DNA from: UBA5189 sp040389445
GTDB lineage: Bacteria > Chloroflexota > Limnocylindria > Limnocylindrales > CSP1-4
Direction of reading: 5' to 3'
Assembly: GCA_040389445.1 (NCBI GenBank)
Contig: JAZJZX010000004.1
Span: 1-64,000 of the forward strand
Length of the DNA stretch: 64,000 bases
The notes under the pieces were generated by a model. The model saw only the letters and a list, made by a program, of their open reading frames with translations, made no database searches and had not been told where the DNA came from. How positions within the stretch are numbered: position 1 is the first letter of the stretch; each line of letters opens with the position of its first letter. Of the stretch, positions 25,562 to 32,424 are shown in pieces. Position numbers and translations under genes: made by a program.

Positions 25562-25851
25562 CGTGACGAGCCACCGATCGGGTGACGCTCTCCGTCGAAG
25601 ACGGCGTTGACCTCCAACTCCCCTCCAAGCGCCTCGACGTACTCCCGGAGGGACGAGAGGTAGACGTCGGATCGCCGTTCGAGTTCTGAGATGTTGCCCT
25701 GGCTCCGGTCGAGGCGGGCTGCGAGCTCCACCTGGGTGACCCGGCGTTCGGCCCGAATCCGGGCCAGACCCAGGGCATCGCGCAGCGCACGTCGACCTTC
25801 GGCGGTACGAGTGCGCCAGAGCCACCGTAGGTCGCGAGGCTTACCCGCGGC
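25525..25851 (-). pseudogene. XRE-type antitoxin gene without a usable start
   Basis: The minus-strand frame reads RALRDALGLARIRAERRVTQ then VELAARLDRSQGNISELERR, followed by SDVYLSSLREYVEALGGEL, a good XRE antitoxin HTH. Between the in-frame TAA at about 25854 and the helix there is no ATG, GTG or TTG in a sensible place. The only start, GTG at 25731, falls in the middle of the HTH. No toxin gene adjoins it. It is probably a decayed antitoxin, unless an unusual start codon is used. Confidence 0.55.
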
Positions 25852-25902
25852 TTATCGACCAGCGAGCTCGGCCGCGTCGCCTGGAATGGGCGCCAATTCG
25901 CG

Positions 25903-25963
25903 GCTAACATTGACAGACTTAGCACATGCAGCCAGACTCACCGCTAACTTGGCAACACTTAGC
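25903..25963. promoter_or_regulatory. Two GCTAA-N11-TTAGC dyads upstream of fic
   Basis: GCTAA-N11-TTAGC occurs at 25903-25923 and again at 25943-25963, exactly 40 bp apart (about four helical turns). A TTGACA at 25910-25915 lies inside the first dyad. The local base composition is markedly more AT-rich than the surroundings. The arrangement fits a pair of operators for a dimeric repressor controlling the Fic gene. Confidence 0.6.
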
Positions 25964-25975
25964 GATGGATTGACA

Positions 25976-27316
25976 GTGGCCCTTCCCCAGCGCGCGCCCT
26001 CGTTTGAAGAGCTGTACGACCCGGCAACGTTCGGGGAGCTCCTGCCCCGGATCATGGCGGCGGAAATCGGCCCAGTTATCGAGGGACAGTACCTGCATTG
26101 GGATGAGCTGCGACGCCGGGAACCACCGGACAACCTCGACGTTCGCGCCTGGTGGCTTGGGGTCAAACTGGCTAGAAACTCAAGCACCCGAACGGTTCCG
26201 CTTCGCTCTGTCGATGGACAGTTCTTCCGGTTTGCATTGCCGGATCGAGCTCTCGAACTCCTCCACTGGCTCGACCAGCACGCTGCGGGCGAGATCATCG
26301 TCAGCGACACGATCAAGGATCCCGGAGACCGCAGCCGATATCTTGTGAATTCATTGTTCGAAGAGGCGATCACGTCGAGTCAGCTCGAAGGTGCGAGCGC
26401 AACCCGCAAGGTCGCCAAGGAAATGCTTCGGACCGGGCGGCCCCCTCGTGACCGTGGCGAACGGATGATCGTGAACAACTACCGTGCGATGACGCTCATC
26501 CACGACATGGCGCAGCGACCGCTGACGACAGCCGATGTGCTCCTCTTGCACCGCGTTGTCACAGAGGACACCCTCTCTGATGCTTCGGCGGCCGGCCGGC
26601 TGCAACGGCCGGATGAGGACCGCGTTGTGATCATGGATCAGAACGGGAATGTTACGCACACTCCACCTCCGGCGGCGGAGTTGCCCGATCGACTCGCGGC
26701 CATGGTGCGTTTCGCGAACGGAGAAGGGATCACGGGGTTCATGCATCCCGTGATCCGGGCGATCATCCTGCATCTGTGGCTCGCCTACGACCACCCGTTT
26801 GAGGACGGCAACGGCCGGACTGCCCGGACGCTCTTCTACCGTCAGATGCTTGCCAGCGGCTATTGGCTCTTCGAATACGTGACGATCTCGAGGCTGCTGG
26901 TCCGCGCTCCGATGCGGTATGCACGCGCGTTCCTCTACACAGAGACCGACGAGTTCGACGCGACCTACTTCATCCTTCACCAGCTTGAGATTGCAAAACG
27001 GGCGATTGAGGAGCTTCATGGCTATATCCGGCGGAAGATTGCCGAGGTCCGCGAGACGATCGGCCTGCTCCGACGGACCGACCTGAATCATCGGCAGGTT
27101 GCGCTCCTCACAAACGCGTTGCGGCACTCGGATGCGGAGTACACCTTCAAGTCACACGCGACGAGCCATCGAGTCGTTCGACAATCGGCCCGCACGGACC
27201 TCCTCGACCTGGAGCGCCGAGGCTTTCTGGTCCGGCGCACGGTCGGCCGACGTCACTTGTTCGCTCCGGCGCCCGACCTGCAGGTCAAGGTTCTTCAGCC
27301 GATCGCAGATTCGTAG
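25976..27316 (+). CDS. Fic-family AMP-transferase (Fic/DOC protein)
   Basis: About 446 residues. The core motif HPFEDGNGRTAR (His273) is intact, so it should transfer AMP or another nucleotide moiety to target hydroxyls. An SSQLEG stretch upstream fits the (S/T)xxxE(G/N) inhibitory helix, so activity is probably self-restrained (class II type). The C-terminal part (NHRQVALLTNALRHSDAEYTFKSH, LDLERRGFLVRR) looks like a winged helix that may bind DNA. The GTG at 25976 lies just downstream of two dyads; ATG 25886 in the same frame is the alternative. Codon use and base composition differ from the core genome. Confidence 0.82.
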   Translation: MALPQRAPSFEELYDPATFGELLPRIMAAEIGPVIEGQYLHWDELRRREPPDNLDVRAWWLGVKLARNSSTRTVPLRSVDGQFFRFALPDRALELLHWLDQHAAGEIIVSDTIKDPGDRSRYLVNSLFEEAITSSQLEGASATRKVAKEMLRTGRPPRDRGERMIVNNYRAMTLIHDMAQRPLTTADVLLLHRVVTEDTLSDASAAGRLQRPDEDRVVIMDQNGNVTHTPPPAAELPDRLAAMVRFANGEGITGFMHPVIRAIILHLWLAYDHPFEDGNGRTARTLFYRQMLASGYWLFEYVTISRLLVRAPMRYARAFLYTETDEFDATYFILHQLEIAKRAIEELHGYIRRKIAEVRETIGLLRRTDLNHRQVALLTNALRHSDAEYTFKSHATSHRVVRQSARTDLLDLERRGFLVRRTVGRRHLFAPAPDLQVKVLQPIADS

Positions 27317-27435
27317 AACCGGCGATTTCGGGTGCTCGTTCGAGGACCGGTCAGCCCACACGCGTCTCGACACGAGCTCGGCGTTCAGGGCACCTTGCGA
27401 ATGAGCGTCAGCCTCATCTCGAGTGAAGGCGACCC

Positions 27436-27780
27436 CTACCCCACGGCCGCCCGGAACTGCTCGTAGCGGCGCTCGAGGCGGGCGCGGTCGGGGAGGTCGA
27501 TGGTCCGGCGCGGCAGGTGGATCGGCTGGCCGTGGATCTGCTGGAGGCCCACGACCAGCATCGGCCCGTCCGACTCGGCGAGGAGGGACGGGCGGACCTC
27601 GATGACGTAGTCGGGCCGGATGGCGAAGAAGAAGCGATCGAACGCGGCGTGGTGGAGCTTGCACAGCGCCACGCCGTTGCTGATCACCGGCTCGCCCTCG
27701 GCGTCGCTGTCGGGCGTGATGTGGGCCGCGTCCAGGAGCTCCTGGTGACGCAGCCGGCAGAGCGCGCAGCGCTCGGCGTA
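27436..27780 (-). pseudogene. 5'-truncated HNH endonuclease gene (copy 1)
   Basis: The frame retains YAERCALCRLRHQELLDAAH, then NGVALCKLHHAAFDRFFFAI, IEVRPSLLAESDGP and RRTIDLPDRARLERRYEQF, that is, the whole HNH domain and C-terminus of the full gene at 29931-30845. The N-terminal two-thirds are missing. No start codon exists between the in-frame TAG just upstream and the HNH motif; the first ATG would remove the CxxC half of the site. DNA identity to the other copies is high up to about 27780 and then stops abruptly. Confidence 0.75.
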
Positions 27781-27876
27781 GGTGAGCGAGGGATAAGTAC
27801 GCCTGTGCTACGGTGCCGATGACCACCCGCTCATTGCGAGAACAGCTGCGACCGCGCCCCAGACGGAGGCCACCCG

Positions 27877-28101
27877 ATGGTCATCGACCAGCGACGTGAG
27901 GATCTTGTCTACGAAATCGAGCCCCAAGTCCAGGAGCAGCTTCTCCGGCATCCGGGGAAGTGGGCCGCCCTGACGCGGTCCGAAGTGATCGCGATACGAG
28001 AGACCTCGACGGAGGCATGGGCTGCAGCTCGCGAACTGGGGGTCGAGGCACCAATCCTCTACCAGATCCCGGACACCCGGGCCGGTTACTCATACTTCTG
28101 A
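27877..28101 (+). CDS. Small protein, DUF5678-like partner of the protease gene
   Basis: A 74-residue protein with a central LRHPGKWAALTRSEVIAIRE, then AWAAARELGVEAPILYQIP. This matches the general look of DUF5678-type small proteins that often precede retropepsin-like genes. CGGAGG lies upstream of the ATG. The next gene begins 10 bp later, so they form a two-gene unit inserted between HNH copies. Confidence 0.6.
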   Translation: MVIDQRREDLVYEIEPQVQEQLLRHPGKWAALTRSEVIAIRETSTEAWAAARELGVEAPILYQIPDTRAGYSYF

Positions 28102-28110
28102 GGGGGTCGA

Positions 28111-28545
28111 GTGCCACGGATCCCCGCGACCCACGTTGGGGTAGGCCCGGATGGGGCGGACGTGTTCCGCCCCATCATCATTGTCGCCATCGAGATCGGG
28201 GCCCAGTGGATCCGGGTGCCGGCGCTGGTCGACTCGGGCGCGGAAAACACATTGGTTCCCTCCGCGTTCGTCGCCCCACTCGGAGTGGACTTCGGGACGC
28301 TACCAGCAGGACCCGGCGGTCTGGGTCCGGGAGGCGGCCTAGACGTTCGGCCCTGCGCGGGCGTCATACGCTGGGAGAGGGAGAAGGTCGTCCTGATGAC
28401 GAGCTTTCTGGTCGCCGAACCGGACAAGGGACCGGATACGGTCCTCCTTGGCCGCGCAGACTTCTTTCGGCGTTACGTCCCCCGTTTCCATTGGCACCGA
28501 GATCCGCCCGTCTTCGACCTGGACCCAGTGTCCAGGAGCAGGTAG
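28111..28545 (+). CDS. Retropepsin-like aspartic protease
   Basis: A 144-residue single-domain aspartyl protease: ALVDSGAENTLVP carries the DSGA active-site motif, preceded by the IVAIEIGAQWIRVP strand and followed by VLLGRADFFRRYV, the usual end of the fold. Retropepsins act as dimers. The GTG at 28111 follows GAGGGGG. The small upstream gene is probably its partner; whether the pair forms a regulatory or toxin-antitoxin unit is unknown. Confidence 0.75.
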   Translation: MPRIPATHVGVGPDGADVFRPIIIVAIEIGAQWIRVPALVDSGAENTLVPSAFVAPLGVDFGTLPAGPGGLGPGGGLDVRPCAGVIRWEREKVVLMTSFLVAEPDKGPDTVLLGRADFFRRYVPRFHWHRDPPVFDLDPVSRSR

Positions 28546-28551
28546 TCCGCC

Positions 28552-28908
28552 CTACCCCGCGGCCGCCTGGAACTGTTCGTAGCGGCGCTCGAGGCGGGCG
28601 CGGTCGGGGAGGTCGATGGTGCGACGCGGCAGGTGGATCGGCTGGCCGTGGATCTGCTGGAGGCCCACCATGAGCATCGGGCCGTCCGACTCGGCGAGGA
28701 CGGACGGGCGGACCTCGATGACGTAGTCGGGCCGGATGGCGAAGAAGAACCGATCGAACGCGGCGTGATGGAGCTTGCACAGCGCCACGCCGTTGCTGAT
28801 CACCGGCTCGCCCTCGGCGTCGCTGTCGGGCGTGATGTGCGCCGCGTCGAGGAGCTCCTGGTGGCGCAGCCGGCACAGGGCGCAGCGCTCGGCATACGCG
28901 CGGAGCAC
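28552..28908 (-). CDS. Short HNH endonuclease (copy 2, N-terminally truncated)
   Basis: A 118-residue protein (GTG at 28908) corresponding to the C-terminal HNH part of the 304-residue protein at 29931. It has the zinc CALC pair, LLDAAHITPDSD, SNGVALCKLHHAAFD and a C-terminal RRYEQFQAAAG. DNA similarity continues a few dozen bases upstream of the start (RLHQVAFRERVL) and then breaks near 28940. It may still fold as a bare HNH_2 nuclease, or be a non-functional remnant. It is flanked by the protease cassette and the HigBA pair. Confidence 0.65.
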   Translation of the reverse strand: MLRAYAERCALCRLRHQELLDAAHITPDSDAEGEPVISNGVALCKLHHAAFDRFFFAIRPDYVIEVRPSVLAESDGPMLMVGLQQIHGQPIHLPRRTIDLPDRARLERRYEQFQAAAG

Positions 28909-28969
28909 CCGCTCGCGGAAGGCGACCTGGTGGAGCCGCGGGCGAGTCGCTCGACGGTGGAGCGTTTCC

Positions 28970-29281
28970 TCAGGCGCCCACGACCCGGGGCACCTGCGGC
29001 GACTCGTTTCGCAGCCCGAACTGGACCGTCCACGTTTCCCCTACAGCGTCCGCGATGCGAGCCAACATCCTGATCTCGACCGGCTGTCGGCCGGATTCGA
29101 GGCGCGCCACGACCGATTGCGGCGTGCCGACGAGTTCCGCGAGGGCTCGCTGGGTCAGTCCATGACGCTCCCGCAGGGCGACCACCGCCAGCGCCACGTT
29201 GGCGTACGGAAGCTGCTGCTCGAACGCGGCTCGATAGCCAGGTCGGCCTTCGAGCTCCGTCGCGACGTCCCGCCATCTCAT
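28970..29281 (-). CDS. XRE-family antitoxin (HigA-like)
   Basis: A 103-residue protein with an XRE helix-turn-helix (LRERHGLTQRALAELVGTPQ, SVVARLESGRQPVEIRMLARIA) in its C-terminal half and a toxin-binding N-terminus. It follows the toxin gene by about 9 bp, the toxin-first order of HigBA. It is expected to bind its own promoter, and a dyad is present at 29709-29726. Confidence 0.82.
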   Translation of the reverse strand: MRWRDVATELEGRPGYRAAFEQQLPYANVALAVVALRERHGLTQRALAELVGTPQSVVARLESGRQPVEIRMLARIADAVGETWTVQFGLRNESPQVPRVVGA

Positions 29282-29290
29282 CTGCTCACC

Positions 29291-29707
29291 TCATTGATCC
29301 TGGTCGATGAACCCGTTGGCTCCGAGTTCGGCGAGGAACGCATCGACCTTGCGCTGCGCAAGGTCGATGACCGACCTCGGCAGGCTCTGCTCGCTCTTCT
29401 TGCGTCCGTGCGCGACGGCGGTGATCCGCCGGTCTCCGATCCTGCCGAAGCGGAAGAACATCCGATATGCACCGGTCGGGTCCTTGACTCGCGCTTCCCA
29501 CATGCCCTGGGTGGCGACCAGCTTCTTGATGTCCGGCTCCCCGACTCGCGGGCCGGCGATCTCCAACTTCTGGAAGATGAAACTGAAACTGCTCATGACC
29601 CTCGCCAACGCGGCCTGATCGGTGGTGCAACTGATCAGCCAGTCCCGTGCCTCGGTCGATAGATGAACCCCCCAGGCGCGAGGACGATCAAGCTTCGTCG
29701 ACAGCAT
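29291..29707 (-). CDS. RelE/HigB-type toxin (Gp49-like)
   Basis: A 138-residue protein of the phage-derived Gp49-like/HigB family: FQKLEIAGPRVGEPDIKKLV, GMWEARVKDPTGAYRMFFRF, then HGRKKSEQSLPRSVIDLAQRK. The basic YRMFFRF and HGRKK segments correspond to the mRNA-interferase active surface. The ATG at 29707 is chosen because a perfect dyad lies immediately upstream; a GTG three codons earlier is inside the dyad. The antitoxin gene follows. Confidence 0.8.
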   Translation of the reverse strand: MLSTKLDRPRAWGVHLSTEARDWLISCTTDQAALARVMSSFSFIFQKLEIAGPRVGEPDIKKLVATQGMWEARVKDPTGAYRMFFRFGRIGDRRITAVAHGRKKSEQSLPRSVIDLAQRKVDAFLAELGANGFIDQDQ

Positions 29708-29708
29708 T

Positions 29709-29726
29709 GATAGCACCTACGCTATC
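29709..29726. promoter_or_regulatory. Operator-like dyad of the HigBA pair
   Basis: GATAGC-ACCTAC-GCTATC is a perfect 6-bp inverted repeat with a 6-bp centre, one base upstream of the toxin ATG. Its position suits binding by the XRE antitoxin to shut down the operon. Confidence 0.65.
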
Positions 29727-29930
29727 GGATGGCAAGCGGTACCCGCGTTTGGCCGCCATTCGGACCGTGTCGCAGCATGCATCGCTGCAGGGTACGAACG
29801 AGCGCTTACCTGCGACTCACCTCGACGAGCCAACCCCGATGAGCCATGACGGCAACAACCGATGGTCCTCCCGTCGACAGCGCTGCCCTGACGAAGCGAC
29901 GCCGTCCGGGAGGCGGGCTCGGCGCCCGCC

Positions 29931-30845
29931 CTACCCCGCGGCCTGCCGGAACTGCTGGTAGCGGCGCTCGAGGCGGGCGCGGTCGGGGAGGTCGACGGTG
30001 CGGCGCGGCAGGTGGATCGGCTGACCGTGGATCTGCTGGAGTCCCACGACCAGCATCGGGCCGTCCGACTCGGCGAGGACGGACGGGCGGACCTCGATCA
30101 CGTAGTCGGGCCGGATGGCGAAGAAGAAGCGATCGAACGCGGCGTGATGGAGCTTGCACAGGGCGACGCCGTTGCTGATCACCGGCTCGCCCTCGGCGTC
30201 GCTGTCGGGCGTGATGTGCGCCGCGTCGAGGAGCTCCAGATGGCGCAGCCGGCAGAGGGCACAGCGCTCGGCGTACGCGCGGAGCACCCGCTCGCGGAAG
30301 GCGACCTGGTGGAGCCGCCGGCGGAACGTCGCGGTCACATACGCTCGCCGGGGCTCGGCGGCGCCCTCACCGATGGCGCCGTTGCCCACGAGTTCGTGCT
30401 CCGCCGCGTAGAGGTCATCCACCTGCATGGAGAAGCGGAGCTGCCCGGGTTGGTCCTCGACCACGAAGACCGGGTAGGCCGCGACGTAGCTCCCGGGCTC
30501 GATCGCATGGAAGTAGACGATCGGGACCCGTTCGACCATCGCGCGCCGCAAGCCGCGGTTGTCTCGATGCTGCGGGTCGAGTCCGCGGTAGGCGTAGCGA
30601 AGCGTTCCGGCCCGGCGATCGAAGGAGTCGTCGTACGGGCCGCCGACCGTCGTCGTGATCGAGACCGGGAGTTCGCACGCGGCGGGCTTCCAGATCCCCG
30701 ATGGGCCCACGAGCGGGATCCGGCGACCATCCAGGCTGAAGGTCTCCAGCGCCGTCCTCGAGATGGTCTCGCCGAACTCTTCGCGCTGGCGGGTCAGCCA
30801 GGCGAAGGTGCGGAGCCTGATCTCGCGGTCTGCGTCGCCGATCAT
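29931..30845 (-). CDS. HNH restriction endonuclease, full-length (copy 3)
   Basis: A 304-residue predicted restriction endonuclease of the COG3440 type. The N-terminal ~180 residues (IWKPAACELPVSITTTVGGP, DDSFDRRAGTLRYAYRGLDP, VVEDQPGQLRFSM) form a beta-rich domain likely to read DNA or a modified base. The C-terminal HNH_2 domain has CALC, AAHITPDSD and NGVALCKLHHAAFD. It probably cuts foreign or modified DNA. It is divergent from the uracil-DNA glycosylase gene. Its 3' part is repeated three more times to the left. Confidence 0.85.
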   Translation of the reverse strand: MIGDADREIRLRTFAWLTRQREEFGETISRTALETFSLDGRRIPLVGPSGIWKPAACELPVSITTTVGGPYDDSFDRRAGTLRYAYRGLDPQHRDNRGLRRAMVERVPIVYFHAIEPGSYVAAYPVFVVEDQPGQLRFSMQVDDLYAAEHELVGNGAIGEGAAEPRRAYVTATFRRRLHQVAFRERVLRAYAERCALCRLRHLELLDAAHITPDSDAEGEPVISNGVALCKLHHAAFDRFFFAIRPDYVIEVRPSVLAESDGPMLVVGLQQIHGQPIHLPRRTVDLPDRARLERRYQQFRQAAG

Positions 30846-30949
30846 CGAGTTGAGCTTACCCGCCGGAGCAGCCCTGCGTGGGAGTGCCCAGTCGGCTTCT
30901 TCGTCGCAGCACGCCTATCCAGGCACCCGCCGTCGCTGCCAGGATCTCC

Positions 30950-30976
30950 CGTATACGCCCATAGCTGGCGTATGCG
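30950..30976. promoter_or_regulatory. Inverted repeat between HNH and ung genes
   Basis: CGTATACGCC and GGCGTATGCG form an inverted repeat (9 of 10 pairs) with a 7-bp centre, midway between the divergent HNH (minus) and ung (plus) genes. A TAGACT box at 30997-31002 could be the ung -10 element, leaving a very short leader. The dyad could be an operator shared by both promoters. Confidence 0.45.
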
Positions 30977-31010
30977 TCGTGCCGGGCTGATGTGACTAGA
31001 CTCGGACGTG

Positions 31011-31715
31011 ATGGAAACCTCCGACTGGCTCGAGGCGGCCATCGGCGCAATCCCAGCCGACTGGCTTCATGCTCTTGGACCGGCTGCATCGCCAGGCCGA
31101 CTTGCCACGATCGCCGCGTACGTCGCGGACCGGCGCCTGACCACCACCGTCCTGCCTGGTCCAGGTCAGGTGTTCGCCGCACTACGTGCCACGCCCTTTG
31201 ACTCGGTCCGCGCGGTGATCCTCGGTCAGGATCCGTATCCCACCAAGACGCACGCAATGGGTCTTGCCTTCTCGGTGCCCAGGGACCTCCCGCCGCCGCT
31301 ACCACGCTCGCTCCAGAACATCCGGGCTGAACTGCGATCCGACCGCAGGTTGCTGCTGCCTGACCACGGATCGCTTGAGTCATGGACCCGCCAAGGCGTG
31401 CTCCTCCTCAACACGACTCTGACGGTTCAGGAAGGTCACCCTGGAAGCCACCGCCGAGGTCGCTGGTGGGTGCTCACGAACGCGATCATCGCGGCCATCG
31501 CGGACAAGAAAGAGCCAGTCGCATTCCTGCTCTGGGGCAGGCACGCCCAGGCCAAGGCCCGGCTCATCGACGAGCGACGTCACGTCGTCGTGTGTTCCGC
31601 TCATCCATCGCCGCTCTCGGAGAAGGGCTTCCTTGGCACCAAGCCGTTCAGCCGAGGGAACGAGGGCCTCGAGCAACGCCGCGCGGATCCGATCGTCTGG
31701 AGCCTGGATGACTAG
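31011..31715 (+). CDS. ung: Uracil-DNA glycosylase (family 1)
   Basis: A 234-residue enzyme that removes uracil from DNA. The water-activating motif GQDPYPTKTHAMG (Asp74), LPRSLQNI, GVLLLNTTLTV and the DNA-intercalating loop HPSPLS are all present. The ATG at 31011 is preferred to the in-frame GTG one codon upstream. It is usually a housekeeping gene, but here it sits inside the defence island, convergent with a nuclease-like gene and divergent from the HNH gene. Confidence 0.9.
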   Translation: METSDWLEAAIGAIPADWLHALGPAASPGRLATIAAYVADRRLTTTVLPGPGQVFAALRATPFDSVRAVILGQDPYPTKTHAMGLAFSVPRDLPPPLPRSLQNIRAELRSDRRLLLPDHGSLESWTRQGVLLLNTTLTVQEGHPGSHRRGRWWVLTNAIIAAIADKKEPVAFLLWGRHAQAKARLIDERRHVVVCSAHPSPLSEKGFLGTKPFSRGNEGLEQRRADPIVWSLDD

Positions 31716-31752
31716 ACCAAGTCCTCAACGGTCTGCGGTCGCCGGCGCTCTG

Positions 31753-32424
31753 TCAGGCGGTCAGGCCAGGCACCAATCCGACGAGATCAACGATTTGGAC
31801 CAGGTCGCGCACCGTCATGTAGTACTCGCGCACCGTCTGGAACCGATCCCCGTAGATCTCCCGAAAGCGGGCGGCGGTCGCGGCATCCTTGCTCAGGACA
31901 CTGCTCAGGGCTCGGCGGTTCTCCAGAAACCGCACCGGGTGCTTCGTGCCGACGAGGTACAGGACCCGGCGCTTTTTCGTCGGGTTGCTGGCCAGACCAA
32001 AGAGGTCCTTGAACACGCCGTTCTGTCGGATGGACTCAGGCCCGCCACGCCATTCGATGAACTTGAACTCTGCGACGCGTCGATCAGTCTCGAGGTCGTG
32101 GGCTCGGCCCGTGTTGCCAGCACCGAGCGACAGACTCTCCACGACCTCACCGGGATCGAGGATGTACGGCAGGGCATTCAGGATCCCGATCGCATGGACG
32201 AGAACGTCGATCTGCGCCGAGGCGCGCTTCATGAGCAGCGCCGCGTCCAGCGTTTCGCGCCCGATCCCCTCGCGCGCTGTCACCGCGCGAACTTGGGCTC
32301 CGTCCGTTCCCCGGAGTCGGGCCTCCAGCTCTCCAATCCATGACCTCGGGCCGAGAGATTGCCCGAGTCCTTCGAGCAGGACTAACGCCTCCTGGAGACC
32401 GTCGCTCCCGCCCGTTGGCGTCAT
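31753..32424 (-). CDS. Possible PD-(D/E)xK-like protein, third gene of ImmA/IrrE operon
   Basis: A 223-residue protein I cannot assign to a named family. The middle contains DLETDRRVAEFKFIEWRGGP, where the D...ExK spacing resembles a PD-(D/E)xK nuclease core, then NGVFKDLFGLASNPTKKRRV and LYLVGTKHPVRFLENRRAL. The C-terminus is hydrophobic (VRDLVQIVDLVGLVPGL). Its ATG overlaps the stop of the XRE-ImmA/IrrE gene (ATGA), so it is translationally coupled and may be the toxin or effector controlled by it. Confidence 0.6.
   Translation of the reverse strand: MTPTGGSDGLQEALVLLEGLGQSLGPRSWIGELEARLRGTDGAQVRAVTAREGIGRETLDAALLMKRASAQIDVLVHAIGILNALPYILDPGEVVESLSLGAGNTGRAHDLETDRRVAEFKFIEWRGGPESIRQNGVFKDLFGLASNPTKKRRVLYLVGTKHPVRFLENRRALSSVLSKDAATAARFREIYGDRFQTVREYYMTVRDLVQIVDLVGLVPGLTA

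Noticed and set aside
24863..30845. Insertion sequence or transposon
   Set aside because: The repeated HNH segment has no transposase, no terminal inverted repeats and different 5' breakpoints, so it is better described as partial gene copies.
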